Shown here: in pieces, positions 23,016 to 30,636 of the stretch
Layout: every line of letters starts with the position of its first letter
How positions within the stretch are numbered: the first letter of the stretch is position 1
Source: a virus
IMG/VR virus record: IMGVR_UViG_3300025679_000016
Span: 1 to 37,592 of that record
Length of the DNA: 37,592 bases
Direction: 5' to 3' (one strand)
Position numbers and translations under genes: made by a program
Notes under the pieces: model-generated
Seen by the model: the letters and a program-made list of their open reading frames with translations, nothing else
Database searches by the model: none
Told to the model about the DNA's origin: nothing

Positions 23016-25774
23016 TGGCATACCAGCCCTCCCCTCAGTACCTTGACAATGTGGCCCAGATCGAGAGCGGCGGCGACCCGACAGCCCAGAACCCCAACAG
23101 CTCGGCTTCTGGCCTGTACCAATTCACCGACCCCGTGGCGGCGCAGTACGGCCTTGATGACCCAACAGACCCGCAGGCAGCCACACAGGCCATGAAGGCC
23201 CTGACGGCCGACAATTACGCCACCATGAGTAAGGCCCTCGGCCGCGCGCCGACAGAGGCAGAGCTGTACCTCGCCCACCAACAGGGAGCCACCGGCGCTG
23301 CAAAGCTCCTGTCAGACCCTGACGCTCCGGCCGTTGACGTGCTGGGCAAAAAACAGGTCTTAAACAACGGTGGAAATGCCGACATGACCGCCGGAGACTT
23401 TGCCAATATGTGGCAAGGGAAATATAACAAGGTGGCCGGCTTTAAAGACCCTATCGCAAACGGCGTACAGGTTGCCGACAGCGGCCAGATTGCCAGTGAC
23501 GCCTCAAATTTTGGCGCTGATGACGCGGTTGTTCCTGATTTTGGCGCAGGCGACCCCACCGTTGCAGCGGCGGCCGTAAAGCACCCCAGCGCTGTCTCTG
23601 ACAATTTCACGCCCGACACAGGAAAATTCCGCACGGCCGTGGATAACTTCAATGACGGCACGATGATGGGCTGGGGTGGCGACATCACGGACAAGATCGG
23701 CGCAGCCTATGCCCGCGCGGTCATGGGAAATAACGACCCAGCCCTTGAGGCGCAGATCGCCACCATGCGCCAAGACAATCAGGCCAACATGAAAGCAGAA
23801 AGCGCAGCCCATCCGGTGCTCGCGCCGGCCGCCAATGTAGCTGGCCTCTTGACAGGAGCCGTGGATTTAGGTGGTATAGGCAAAGCCGTTCTCCCTGAAA
23901 GTGTCGCAGCAAATGCCGCAAAAATCGCAGCCGCAAACCCGTGGAAAACCGCCGCTCTCATTGGTGGAGGTGGGCAGGCTGTACGTGACCTCGGAGAAGC
24001 TCCACAAACTGGTACAGGACGCTTTGATAATCTCGGCCTTGACGTCCCTCTGGCTGCCGGCGCTGGTGTTGCTGGCTCTACTCTGGCTAAAGGTCTGGTT
24101 AAGGTAGGCGGGGCTGTTGCTGACCGCTTCGGACAACCCATAAAAGATTTGATTGACGATTGGAAGGGCGGCGCCGGCGGCGGCGGCATCCTCGGTGACG
24201 ATGCTGAGGCAGCAGCCACGGCCGGAGAGGGAGCGGCTCCATTCTCGCCGGCAAACCCCCCGCCTGTAACGGGCACAGCCACAGCCGCAATCTCTCCTAT
24301 GCAGATGCACGGCATCCTCGATGATGAGGACCTGTCAAAGCTGCAAAATGGCCGCGTCCTCCCGATGACCGCCGGCCAGCGCACTCAGGACGTTGGCACC
24401 CAGCGCATGGAAGAAGTGGCATTAAAGAGCGGATCTATCCCCATGAAAAACGCGCTGGCCGCCCAGCAGGCAGCCGTGGCAAAGCCCCTGCAGAGCGTCC
24501 TCGGTGACAACCAGCAGATGGACCCGCTGGCACTCAACGGGCGCACACAGGACGAGATGACCAACGCGGCCAACATCTTGCGCAACCAGTACGACACGCT
24601 GGGGAACAAGGTAAATGCGGCATATACCACCGCACGTCAGGGAGCCAACGGCGTGGCGATTGATGCCGGCAGCATTAAAAACGACTTCTTGAGCAACGTG
24701 ACAAACACGCTGGCAGATGAGAACGTGCAGACCGGCGACATACCGAAGCTCGACAAGAACCTGAGCGAGCTGCAGGGCATCCTCAACCCTGTTGACGAGG
24801 AAGGAAACCCCACCGGCAACGTGACAGCCCTCAAGCTCGACCAGCTTGAGGCATGGAAAAAGCGCCTCAACCGCACCATCGGGAACACGGCAGAGCCGGC
24901 AGACCAGCGCATCGTCAAGATGGTCGGCAGACACTATGACGATTTTCTTGGAAATCTCTCCGATGACGCCATTGTGGGCGGCGACAGCACGGCCGTGGAT
25001 GCTTTCAAGAACGCCCGCGGGCTTGCGGCGCAAAAATTCAAGTTTTACGACAGCGACAGAACCGTGCAACGCATCCTCGACAATCGTGAGCTATCCGGCA
25101 GCCAGCTCGTCAACACCATCCTTGGTGCCACCCGCATGGCCGGCAAGGGAGATGACGGGCGCATTGTTGAAACGATGCTTGACCACGCCGGAGATCAGGC
25201 CCCGCAGATGCTCGACAGTATGCGCAAGGGCACGATGGCCAAGGTGCTGGGCGACAGTCTCAGCCCAACGCTCGACCCGTCAACAGTCGGAACGCCGGCA
25301 GAGCGCAATCTGATAGATTTCGGCAAAATGAAAAAGAGCCTCGGCGGCCTTATGGCGCAGCGCGAGACTTTCAATACGCTTTTCACCCCGCAAGAGCAGG
25401 CTTATTTTAAGCAGTTTTATCAAGATGTCGGGCAAATCGCATCTAAGCAGAGCGGCGCGGTCAATAACTCGTCCACCGGCTCTTATATGGCTGACATGGT
25501 CAGCGGCATCGGCAAGATCGTCAACAACCCCCTTTTCAAGAACGTCCTCGTTGTCGGCGCAGCCACCACGCTCGTGCAGGACGGGCTGGAAAAGCAGGCC
25601 GCGGCCATCGTGACCGGAAAAGCAGAGGCAGGCCTTAATGAGTTTTTGGCCAAGAGCTTCAAAGCCGCTGACGCGCCGGCGGTCCTGTATGGCGGTTATG
25701 TCGGCGGGCAGGCGCTCGACCCTATAGCGCAATCAATCACAGGAGGCACGACCAATGACAGCAACAGGCATTAA
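23015..25774 (+). CDS. Large ejection protein with N-terminal lytic transglycosylase domain
   Basis: The product is 919 residues. Residues 1 to about 140 match a soluble lytic transglycosylase fold: catalytic E17 in VAQIESGGDPTAQNPNSSASG, then LYQFT, a Thr/Pro helix and AELYLAHQQGATGAAKLL. This domain would cut peptidoglycan locally for DNA entry, like T7 gp16. From about 160 onward it is mostly helical with Gly/Ala hydrophobic patches (about 250-400) and a long helical C-terminus ending near a hydrophobic ALDPIAQSITGG segment. It overlaps the fibre gene by 20 bases. Confidence 0.82.
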   Translation: MAYQPSPQYLDNVAQIESGGDPTAQNPNSSASGLYQFTDPVAAQYGLDDPTDPQAATQAMKALTADNYATMSKALGRAPTEAELYLAHQQGATGAAKLLSDPDAPAVDVLGKKQVLNNGGNADMTAGDFANMWQGKYNKVAGFKDPIANGVQVADSGQIASDASNFGADDAVVPDFGAGDPTVAAAAVKHPSAVSDNFTPDTGKFRTAVDNFNDGTMMGWGGDITDKIGAAYARAVMGNNDPALEAQIATMRQDNQANMKAESAAHPVLAPAANVAGLLTGAVDLGGIGKAVLPESVAANAAKIAAANPWKTAALIGGGGQAVRDLGEAPQTGTGRFDNLGLDVPLAAGAGVAGSTLAKGLVKVGGAVADRFGQPIKDLIDDWKGGAGGGGILGDDAEAAATAGEGAAPFSPANPPPVTGTATAAISPMQMHGILDDEDLSKLQNGRVLPMTAGQRTQDVGTQRMEEVALKSGSIPMKNALAAQQAAVAKPLQSVLGDNQQMDPLALNGRTQDEMTNAANILRNQYDTLGNKVNAAYTTARQGANGVAIDAGSIKNDFLSNVTNTLADENVQTGDIPKLDKNLSELQGILNPVDEEGNPTGNVTALKLDQLEAWKKRLNRTIGNTAEPADQRIVKMVGRHYDDFLGNLSDDAIVGGDSTAVDAFKNARGLAAQKFKFYDSDRTVQRILDNRELSGSQLVNTILGATRMAGKGDDGRIVETMLDHAGDQAPQMLDSMRKGTMAKVLGDSLSPTLDPSTVGTPAERNLIDFGKMKKSLGGLMAQRETFNTLFTPQEQAYFKQFYQDVGQIASKQSGAVNNSSTGSYMADMVSGIGKIVNNPLFKNVLVVGAATTLVQDGLEKQAAAIVTGKAEAGLNEFLAKSFKAADAPAVLYGGYVGGQALDPIAQSITGGTTNDSNRH

Positions 25775-26864
25775 GAGCTATTCGGCCACGCCGGCCAGCA
25801 ACAACAGCGCCTCGCCCAACGGCGCGCCGGAAGGCATGGCCCCCAGCGGCGTCAACGACAGCATGCGGCAGATGATGGCAGAAACGCGCCGTTGGTATGA
25901 GGACCCCGCGTGGATTGATTACGGCTACACATATAGCTATGTCGGAGCAGCATCTTTTAAGGTTTCGACCATAGACGTCACCGCAAACTTCGTGGTTGGC
26001 AGGCGGGTGCGCATTGTCGGCAGCACCACCGGCACGATTTACGGCACGATAGCCACCAGCGCCTTTTCGACAGACACCACCGTGACCGTGACGCTCGACA
26101 GCGGCACAGTGCAGAACGAGACATTGGCGGTTTCGATCGGCATGCCGTCTCTTGGAAATCCAATTGTCGTGTCAACTGTCTCTGGCAATGCTGGAACGGC
26201 CACAACACTCGCAACGGGCCGCACACTTGCGATTACAGGAGATGTGGCTTATACGAGCCCTAGCTTTGACGGGTCTGCAAACGTCACAGCGGCCGCAACG
26301 CTGGCGAATACAGCGGTAACCGCAGCGTCCTACACCAATACAAACCTGACCGTTGATGCAAAGGGACGGATTACCGCAGCGTCAAGCGGCTCGGCCGGCG
26401 GCCTTACTCTGGGAACCGCCACAGCCTTCAATTCAGCCGCAGCCTATAATATCACGGGGCTTCCGGCTGGCATAAATCATATAATTGTAAACTGTCAGGG
26501 GGTTACTTGGAACGCGGCTTCAGCTTTGACATTTCAAATAGGTGATGCAAGTGGTGGATTAAAAACCAGCGGGTATATATCAGAAGCAATGACACAAAGC
26601 GGAACTACGGGAGCGGTTACCAATGGCATTGGGTGTACTGCTGGGATAACGGGGCCTACAATATGCTCCGGCTTTATAACCTTTAATTTAGTAGATGCAA
26701 CAAACTTTATATGGGTTGCCACGTCTATCTTTACACAAAGTGGAGCTGTTTTCACAGCCTCAGGTCAAGTAACTCTTGCCGCTGCTCTTGATAGGGTGAC
26801 GGTCACGACTACCGGCGGCACAGCTACATGGACGGCAGGCAAGATTAATATTTCCTATATGTAA
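25755..26864 (+). CDS. Tail fibre / receptor-binding protein
   Basis: The product is 369 residues, with AGGAGG upstream. Residues 1-60 are the common fibre anchor block (IKSYSATPASNN, PEGMAPSGVNDSMRQMMAET, WYEDPAWIDYGYTY) that binds the tail. Then come beta repeats with VSGNAGTATTLATGRTLAIT and LTVDAKGRITAASSG, a fibre-shaft motif. The last 140 residues (FNITGLPAGINHIIVN-like start, then IGDASGGLKTSGYIS) resemble a C-terminal carbohydrate-binding tip. That tip is noticeably more AT-rich than the anchor, suggesting module exchange. It is the only clear adhesin with a recognisable tip. Confidence 0.82.
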   Translation: MTATGIKSYSATPASNNSASPNGAPEGMAPSGVNDSMRQMMAETRRWYEDPAWIDYGYTYSYVGAASFKVSTIDVTANFVVGRRVRIVGSTTGTIYGTIATSAFSTDTTVTVTLDSGTVQNETLAVSIGMPSLGNPIVVSTVSGNAGTATTLATGRTLAITGDVAYTSPSFDGSANVTAAATLANTAVTAASYTNTNLTVDAKGRITAASSGSAGGLTLGTATAFNSAAAYNITGLPAGINHIIVNCQGVTWNAASALTFQIGDASGGLKTSGYISEAMTQSGTTGAVTNGIGCTAGITGPTICSGFITFNLVDATNFIWVATSIFTQSGAVFTASGQVTLAAALDRVTVTTTGGTATWTAGKINISYM

Positions 26865-26874
26865 CGGGACGGGA

Positions 26875-27027
26875 ATGGATGAGGACAACCACAGGGTGAT
26901 ACACATTTGCAACATGCTGGACGCTAACAACAAAATCCGGCAGCGCATAAGTGACGGAGAGGAAAACGTGCCTGACTTCAACAGGCCACAAAACGAAGCG
27001 AAAAGGGGAGTAAAGAATGATAAATGA
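26875..27027 (+). CDS. Hypothetical 50-residue peptide before holin
   Basis: The peptide runs from ATG 26875 to TGA 27025-27027. An in-frame GTG at 26896 has a better-spaced GAGG. It is polar and charged with a short helix (LDANNKIRQRISDGEEN). It overlaps the next gene by 11 bases in another frame. Position at the head of the lysis cassette makes a lysis regulator possible, but nothing in the sequence shows this. Confidence 0.45.
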   Translation: MDEDNHRVIHICNMLDANNKIRQRISDGEENVPDFNRPQNEAKRGVKNDK

Positions 27028-27211
27028 CCATTTAAAAGAAGTCGGAAAAACCATGGCGGGGGGTGTTGGCGTTGCCGGCACGACACATGCAGCCTTTGAC
27101 ATCGCGCAGGCAACTCAATATGCCAGCTTTGCGGCGGCGGTTGCTACAACTATTTATTTTGTGGTCACCACCTATCTGGCGATAAAGGCCCATAAAAATG
27201 CCCCCGATTAA
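27017..27211 (+). CDS. Putative holin
   Basis: The product is 64 residues, after AAAAGGGGAGTAAAG. There is a Gly/Ala/Thr segment (GKTMAGGVGVAGTTHAAFDIAQ), then one strong membrane segment (ASFAAAVATTIYFVVTTYLA) and a short basic tail (IKAHKNAPD). Small size, a membrane helix and a place directly before the endolysin fit a holin or pinholin that would release or activate the SAR endolysin. No family signature is visible, so the call is from context. Confidence 0.6.
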   Translation: MINDHLKEVGKTMAGGVGVAGTTHAAFDIAQATQYASFAAAVATTIYFVVTTYLAIKAHKNAPD

Positions 27212-27698
27212 AAAACCAGTAGTCACAGGCACGATTGCAGCGGCTTTTATCGCATTGTGCTGCAACTTCATTGGCCCGCATGAGGGAACTGAGTTTAAGG
27301 CATACCCTGACAGCGGTGGTGTATGGTCGATTTGTAAGGGGCACACCAAGAATGTCCATAAAGGCGATATTGCCACACAGGCGCAATGTGATGATTTTTT
27401 TAAGTCTGACACGGTGCAGGCCATTGCTGAGGTGAACTTTCTGACAGAGGACGCTCCAATACCTGACGCAGCCAAAAAGGTGTTTGTAGATGAGGTTTTC
27501 AACGCTGGTGCTGGTAATTTCCAAAAATCAACAATGCTCAGGCTCATCAAGGCCGGTGACTTGGCGGGCGCATGCCGTCAGTTTCCCCGCTGGAAGTATG
27601 TCAACGGCCATGACTGTACTTTACCAGAGAGCCATTGCCGTGGCATCATAGTAAGGCGGCAAGAGCAAATGGCCGCATGTTTGAAAGGATTGAAATAA
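27198..27698 (+). CDS. SAR endolysin, T4-lysozyme/R21 type (GH24)
   Basis: The product is 166 residues. A weakly hydrophobic N-terminal segment rich in Ala, Gly and Thr (VVTGTIAAAFIAL, 8-20) followed by Cys21-Cys22 looks like a signal-anchor-release domain. The catalytic triad region reads HEGTEFKAYPDSGGVWSICKG, with E29 and D38 in place. The third position, usually Thr, is Ser44. Cys46 and Cys64 may pair with the SAR cysteines, as in disulfide-controlled P1 Lyz-type enzymes. It would cut glycan strands of peptidoglycan after membrane depolarisation. It overlaps the holin candidate by 14 bases. Confidence 0.85.
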   Translation: MPPIKKPVVTGTIAAAFIALCCNFIGPHEGTEFKAYPDSGGVWSICKGHTKNVHKGDIATQAQCDDFFKSDTVQAIAEVNFLTEDAPIPDAAKKVFVDEVFNAGAGNFQKSTMLRLIKAGDLAGACRQFPRWKYVNGHDCTLPESHCRGIIVRRQEQMAACLKGLK

Positions 27699-28012
27699 TG
27701 TTATTTTTCACTGAAATGTCGCTCTTGGGCCGGCTGGCATTTATAGCCACCACGCTGGCAGCTATTGGCGGCATGTACGGCCTCTGGCATCATCATATTT
27801 ACAAGGCCGGTGAGGACGCATGCCAAGCCAGATACACAGCGGCGGCGGCCCAGCAGGCGACCAAGGCCAACAAGGAAATTGCAACAGAAAAGGTGAAATA
27901 TGCCCAGCTCGACCAAGACCTCCAAAAAAGTACGGGTTTTTCTCACCCTGTCAGCCCTCTTGTCGCTGACGCCATTGGCCGGATGCCAGCACCTCATTCT
28001 CGCAGCAAGTGA
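27698..28012 (+). CDS. Rz: i-spanin (Rz-like)
   Basis: The product is 104 residues. ATG 27698 overlaps the endolysin stop as TAATG and follows GAAAGGA, so it is preferred to the longer frame from 27635. A membrane segment (LLGRLAFIATTLAAIGGMYG, about 8-27) is followed by a helical periplasmic part (AAAAQQATKANKEIATEKV). This is the inner-membrane partner of the spanin pair that disrupts the outer membrane at lysis. The outer partner starts inside it. Confidence 0.78.
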   Translation: MLFFTEMSLLGRLAFIATTLAAIGGMYGLWHHHIYKAGEDACQARYTAAAAQQATKANKEIATEKVKYAQLDQDLQKSTGFSHPVSPLVADAIGRMPAPHSRSK

Positions 28013-28136
28013 CCCTCTCGACCTTTGCGACCACCCACAAAAGCCAAAGCCGCCCATAACGGACGGCTTGGCGGCTCAATACATCGTTGGCCAAGGCGAG
28101 GTCATTGACCGGTGCAGGGCGCTTTTAGGTCACTAA
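27900..28136 (+). CDS. Rz1: o-spanin (Rz1-like lipoprotein)
   Basis: The product is 78 residues and starts inside Rz in a different frame, extending 124 bases past it. The signal peptide KVRVFLTLSALLSLTPLAGC ends in the lipobox L-A-G-C with Cys29. The mature part has a Pro/Lys stretch (HPQKPKPPITD) and two further cysteines. It would be lipid-anchored in the outer membrane and pair with the i-spanin. The overlapping Rz/Rz1 arrangement is classic and implies a Gram-negative host. Its end overlaps the convergent gene by 12 bases. Confidence 0.85.
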   Translation: MPSSTKTSKKVRVFLTLSALLSLTPLAGCQHLILAASDPLDLCDHPQKPKPPITDGLAAQYIVGQGEVIDRCRALLGH

Positions 28137-28673
28137 GATCAGACCCACAATCAGTCCAGCATAGGCACCGGAGATAATCTCCTGCCAATCCCAGACGGCA
28201 CCGGCTTTCCAGCTCAATTCCCCAAGGTAATACGCCAGCGGCCACAGGACGCCCAGCAGCAGGCCGAAAGGCTGCACGGACAGCCCTATGAGCGCCCCCT
28301 TGAGTGCCATGAACGCCCAGCAGTAAAACACCCCGCCCAGAGGCAGCCCCAAGGCCTTAGTGAGGGGGTCTATGAGTGGGGAAAGGAACTCCTGACGGCC
28401 AGATTGCGCCTCGGAGGGGTCAAAACCCATTTCCCAAGCCGTGCCGTGGCCGGTGTCCATCCAAAAGCCTGAAATGAGCGTGGCGAGCGCTGCCAGCCAC
28501 AGGCTGCCATGCAGGCTGTATGAGGCCACCCCGAAGCCCAGCCCAAACAGGAACTTTGGCACCTTTTTGAGAGCGTCTGGTACTTTGACAAGCCCGCCGC
28601 CACAAATATGCGCCATGGCGCTCATATAGGCCGTGCAGCCCAGCACCTCAGCGATTTGGTAAAATAACGTCAT
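28125..28673 (-). CDS. Phage membrane protein with GHG motif, unknown function
   Basis: The product is 182 residues with AAGGAG upstream. It has about four or five hydrophobic segments (around 5-25, 44-70, 100-135 and 165-180). Between two of them lies SGFWMDTGHGTAWEMGFDPS, a conserved polar loop I associate with an uncharacterised phage membrane protein family. It is the last gene of the leftward operon and ends tail-to-tail with Rz1. A superinfection or membrane-modifying role is possible but unsupported. Confidence 0.7.
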   Translation of the reverse strand: MTLFYQIAEVLGCTAYMSAMAHICGGGLVKVPDALKKVPKFLFGLGFGVASYSLHGSLWLAALATLISGFWMDTGHGTAWEMGFDPSEAQSGRQEFLSPLIDPLTKALGLPLGGVFYCWAFMALKGALIGLSVQPFGLLLGVLWPLAYYLGELSWKAGAVWDWQEIISGAYAGLIVGLILVT

Positions 28674-28809
28674 CGAGTGTTTTCTCCTTTATTTTGTAGC
28701 CCTCGTCATCGAGGTCCCTGATTATACGATCGACAGTCAACCGGACAAGGGGGAGCCGGATATTTGGGATGGCGGTGACGGCGCGGGTGATGATTTCATG
28801 AGGCGTCAC
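28648..28809 (-). CDS. Hypothetical 53-residue protein (GTG start)
   Basis: The GTG at 28807-28809 follows AGGTGA and overlaps the upstream stop by 4 bases (GTGA). The protein is basic and amphipathic (RLPLVRLTVDRIIRDLDDEG) and ends DDVILPNR. Its 3-prime end overlaps the membrane-protein gene by 26 bases. No family is recognised. The position and overlaps support expression. Confidence 0.55.
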   Translation of the reverse strand: MTPHEIITRAVTAIPNIRLPLVRLTVDRIIRDLDDEGYKIKEKTLDDVILPNR

Positions 28810-28961
28810 TCGTCACCTATTTTAAAGTTATTTTCCAAAGCTCTTTTAATTTCTGACAGCTCTTTCTCAAGAGCCTGATTGCGGGCGTCAAGCTCTTTAT
28901 TGCGCTCATGGACACGTTGTAGGCTCTTTCTCGGCAAGGTGACCGTGTCCTCGTCCATCAT
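28806..28961 (-). CDS. Hypothetical coiled-coil micro-protein
   Basis: The product is 51 residues and starts with a double ATG (28961 or 28958) after AGGACA. After a short start it is one long helix with heptad-like Leu spacing (VHERNKELDARNQALEKELS and beyond), so a dimeric coiled coil is likely. It overlaps its neighbours on both sides by 4 bases. Function unknown. Confidence 0.6.
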   Translation of the reverse strand: MMDEDTVTLPRKSLQRVHERNKELDARNQALEKELSEIKRALENNFKIGDE

Positions 28962-29119
28962 GTCCTGTTGTCCTTTGGTGTTGGTGGCTGCTCGTTGAGG
29001 GCTTCATGTGCTTCCAAATGAATAACAGCCAATGCAGCCATAGCGTCAACTTTATTTTTATAAGGAAATGCAGCCCTATCGCGTATCTTCTCCAACGCCT
29101 TCTCTCTCTCATCCATCAT
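28958..29119 (-). CDS. Hypothetical helical micro-protein
   Basis: The product is 53 residues with a double ATG after AAGGAC. The sequence has two helices (DEREKALEKIRDRAAF and VDAMAALAVIHLEAHEAL) and a Pro-rich end. It overlaps both neighbours. No family is recognised. Confidence 0.6.
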   Translation of the reverse strand: MMDEREKALEKIRDRAAFPYKNKVDAMAALAVIHLEAHEALNEQPPTPKDNRT

Positions 29120-29225
29120 TTTTGTCCTTCATTTTAATCTTATCGGCTTCTTTCAGTATGGTTTTCTTTGTAACTGGCCGATACTCAAAATAAGTTCCCA
29201 TGTCATATCTTTTATATAATGTCAT
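29109..29225 (-). CDS. Hypothetical 38-residue micro-protein
   Basis: ATG at 29223-29225 lies in an ATGA overlap with the upstream stop, and the stop overlaps the next start region. The product is rich in Lys, Tyr and Thr (MTLYKRYDMGTYFEYRPVTK). The start has only a close AGGG, so it depends on translational coupling. Support comes mainly from filling an otherwise empty slot in a gapless operon. Confidence 0.5.
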   Translation of the reverse strand: MTLYKRYDMGTYFEYRPVTKKTILKEADKIKMKDKNDG

Positions 29226-29422
29226 TGCCCTGTACCCCGTTCCCCATGATATTCAGTTAATACAACAGCTTCTGCATCCGGCTTAAAAAGATGTATTCCA
29301 GATTTACAAACAGGACACGCAACGCCAAACTGATTTGCGCCGTCAATACAGGCAAGGTCTTTAAATTTGAACTTGCTACTGCAATTCGTGCAGCCCCATT
29401 CTTGTTCCATCGTGTCTGTCAT
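29222..29422 (-). CDS. Zinc-ribbon protein
   Basis: The product is 66 residues. CTNC near the N-terminus and CPVC about 25 residues later form a four-Cys zinc ribbon with beta-type spacing between (FKFKDLACIDGANQFGVA). The C-terminal part is short and polar. Such ribbons often bind nucleic acid or protein partners. It is coupled by ATGA overlaps to both neighbours. Confidence 0.7.
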   Translation of the reverse strand: MTDTMEQEWGCTNCSSKFKFKDLACIDGANQFGVACPVCKSGIHLFKPDAEAVVLTEYHGERGTGQ

Positions 29423-29967
29423 GCTTTATCCTCTGGCTCAATCGATGGGGGCGGGGGAAGGGGTTGCCAGTGGGTAGGCGCGGCTGTGTATTTTTGCCAA
29501 CCGTTCCATTCGTTTTCATACCTGTTCCAGCTAATTAAATACTGGTTCCAGTTCCCCGTTTCTGTGTCAACAATGGCATAGGCGATTATTATTTTCCCAT
29601 CCCTCGGCGCACTCTCAATCCCCATCCATCCCTGCGTCTGCTGCGTTGCGGCGCGGATGATTTGTATTAAATCTTCTTCTAAAGCAGACAATTCCTCGCC
29701 GTAAATTAGATGTGATACCTGTAGTAATTTATCATGTACAGCCTCCACCTCCTTATCCGCAGGGCGGGGCTGGATAGTTTCATATTTATGCACGACATTA
29801 ATCAGGTCTACCAATTCAGAATCAACGAATGTCTTGCCTGTGTTTTCTAGCAGCCAGTCGAATACTTCCTGATAGGAGGGCTTTGCTTTTTGTTGCTCGG
29901 TGGTCATTTTAATATCATTCCTTTCATAAAAATCATCACTAAGCTTTTGTTCTATCTCTGTAGGCAT
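29419..29967 (-). CDS. DUF551-like phage protein
   Basis: The product is 182 residues. I chose ATG 29967 because GGGAGG lies just upstream and an earlier start would overlap the Lar-like gene by over 100 bases. The N-terminal two-thirds is helical and charged. The C-terminus has the GWMGIESAPRDGKIIIAYA, LISWNRYENEWNGW and THWQPLPPPP pattern of DUF551 domains, common in phage early operons with no known function. Confidence 0.72.
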   Translation of the reverse strand: MPTEIEQKLSDDFYERNDIKMTTEQQKAKPSYQEVFDWLLENTGKTFVDSELVDLINVVHKYETIQPRPADKEVEAVHDKLLQVSHLIYGEELSALEEDLIQIIRAATQQTQGWMGIESAPRDGKIIIAYAIVDTETGNWNQYLISWNRYENEWNGWQKYTAAPTHWQPLPPPPSIEPEDKA

Positions 29968-30290
29968 CCCATCCTCCCTATAATCAAATCGAGCGCGGCG
30001 AGTGCTGGCCTTGCTATTGTTCTGCATTGCACCCCTGTCAAGTCGTAGGCTGGCTTCCACATGGCAATCTTTCCCAGCGCATCCCTCACCCCCTTCAACA
30101 CCTCAACATCGGCGGTGCGCTTATCATCCACCACGGGTAGATCGGCGCGGGTGTTCCATTCAGATGTCTTAAACGGATAACCGTGCATATTGCATGATTT
30201 TGTGCAACATTCCACAGTGTCTTTATAGGGTATCCGTGGCTCGTATCCACAAAACGGGCACGCCTGCAACTCAGGGGGTTTGTCGGTCAT
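29952..30290 (-). CDS. Lar-like restriction alleviation family protein
   Basis: The product is 112 residues. The N-terminal block LQACPFCGYEPRIPYKD, followed by VECCTKSC, GYPFKTSEWNTRA, is the Lar-type zinc-binding pattern (CxxC plus later Cys pair and the W-N-x-R motif). The Rac prophage Lar protein modulates type I restriction; most family members are untested. The C-terminal helical part is an extension. It overlaps the next gene by 16 bases. Confidence 0.72.
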   Translation of the reverse strand: MTDKPPELQACPFCGYEPRIPYKDTVECCTKSCNMHGYPFKTSEWNTRADLPVVDDKRTADVEVLKGVRDALGKIAMWKPAYDLTGVQCRTIARPALAALDLIIGRMGCLQR

Positions 30291-30421
30291 TTCTGCACCT
30301 CAATGGGTTTATAAATTCTTACAGTCCCGCCGCCGATACGGTGAACATGCACGGGCTTACGCATCGGGCGGTGGCAGACGGAGCACTTAAACGCATCTTG
30401 TGGCCTAATCTTATTTTTCAC
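30287..30421 (-). CDS. Hypothetical micro-protein with CxxC
   Basis: The product is 44 residues from a GTG at 30419-30421 preceded by AAGGTGG. It contains CSVC plus His residues (CHRPMRKPVHVH) that could form a C2H2-like metal site, and ends with basic beta-type sequence. It overlaps the upstream stop (GTGA) and the downstream start (ATGA). Confidence 0.55.
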   Translation of the reverse strand: MKNKIRPQDAFKCSVCHRPMRKPVHVHRIGGGTVRIYKPIEVQK

Positions 30422-30636
30422 CGCGCCCACCTTTGCCGCTCGAAAGCAGCGCCCACGGCGTTTTCCTCTGGGATTTTCCAGTCAATTTCTTTCCACAACA
30501 CGCCGTCCTTGCTGATGTGTGGCTGCCGGTCAGGGTGAGCCAGCACGATATAGCCACCGATGTCGGCGCGTATCATTCCCTTGAGAGGAAACCCTGACGG
30601 TACGCGCTTAATTGGTTTTTTTGATAAGAGATGCAT
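30418..30636 (-). CDS. Hypothetical small protein
   Basis: The product is 72 residues. It begins with a basic segment (MHLLSKKPIKRVPSGFPLKG), then beta-type runs (DIGGYIVLAHP) and a Trp-containing end (VLWKEIDWKIPEEN). It overlaps the winged-helix gene by 29 bases. No family is recognised. Confidence 0.55.
   Translation of the reverse strand: MHLLSKKPIKRVPSGFPLKGMIRADIGGYIVLAHPDRQPHISKDGVLWKEIDWKIPEENAVGAAFERQRWAR

Noticed and set aside
28170-28182. Palindrome GGAGATAATCTCC
   Set aside because: It lies within the membrane-protein gene, has a single central base and cannot form a terminator hairpin. Chance is likely.
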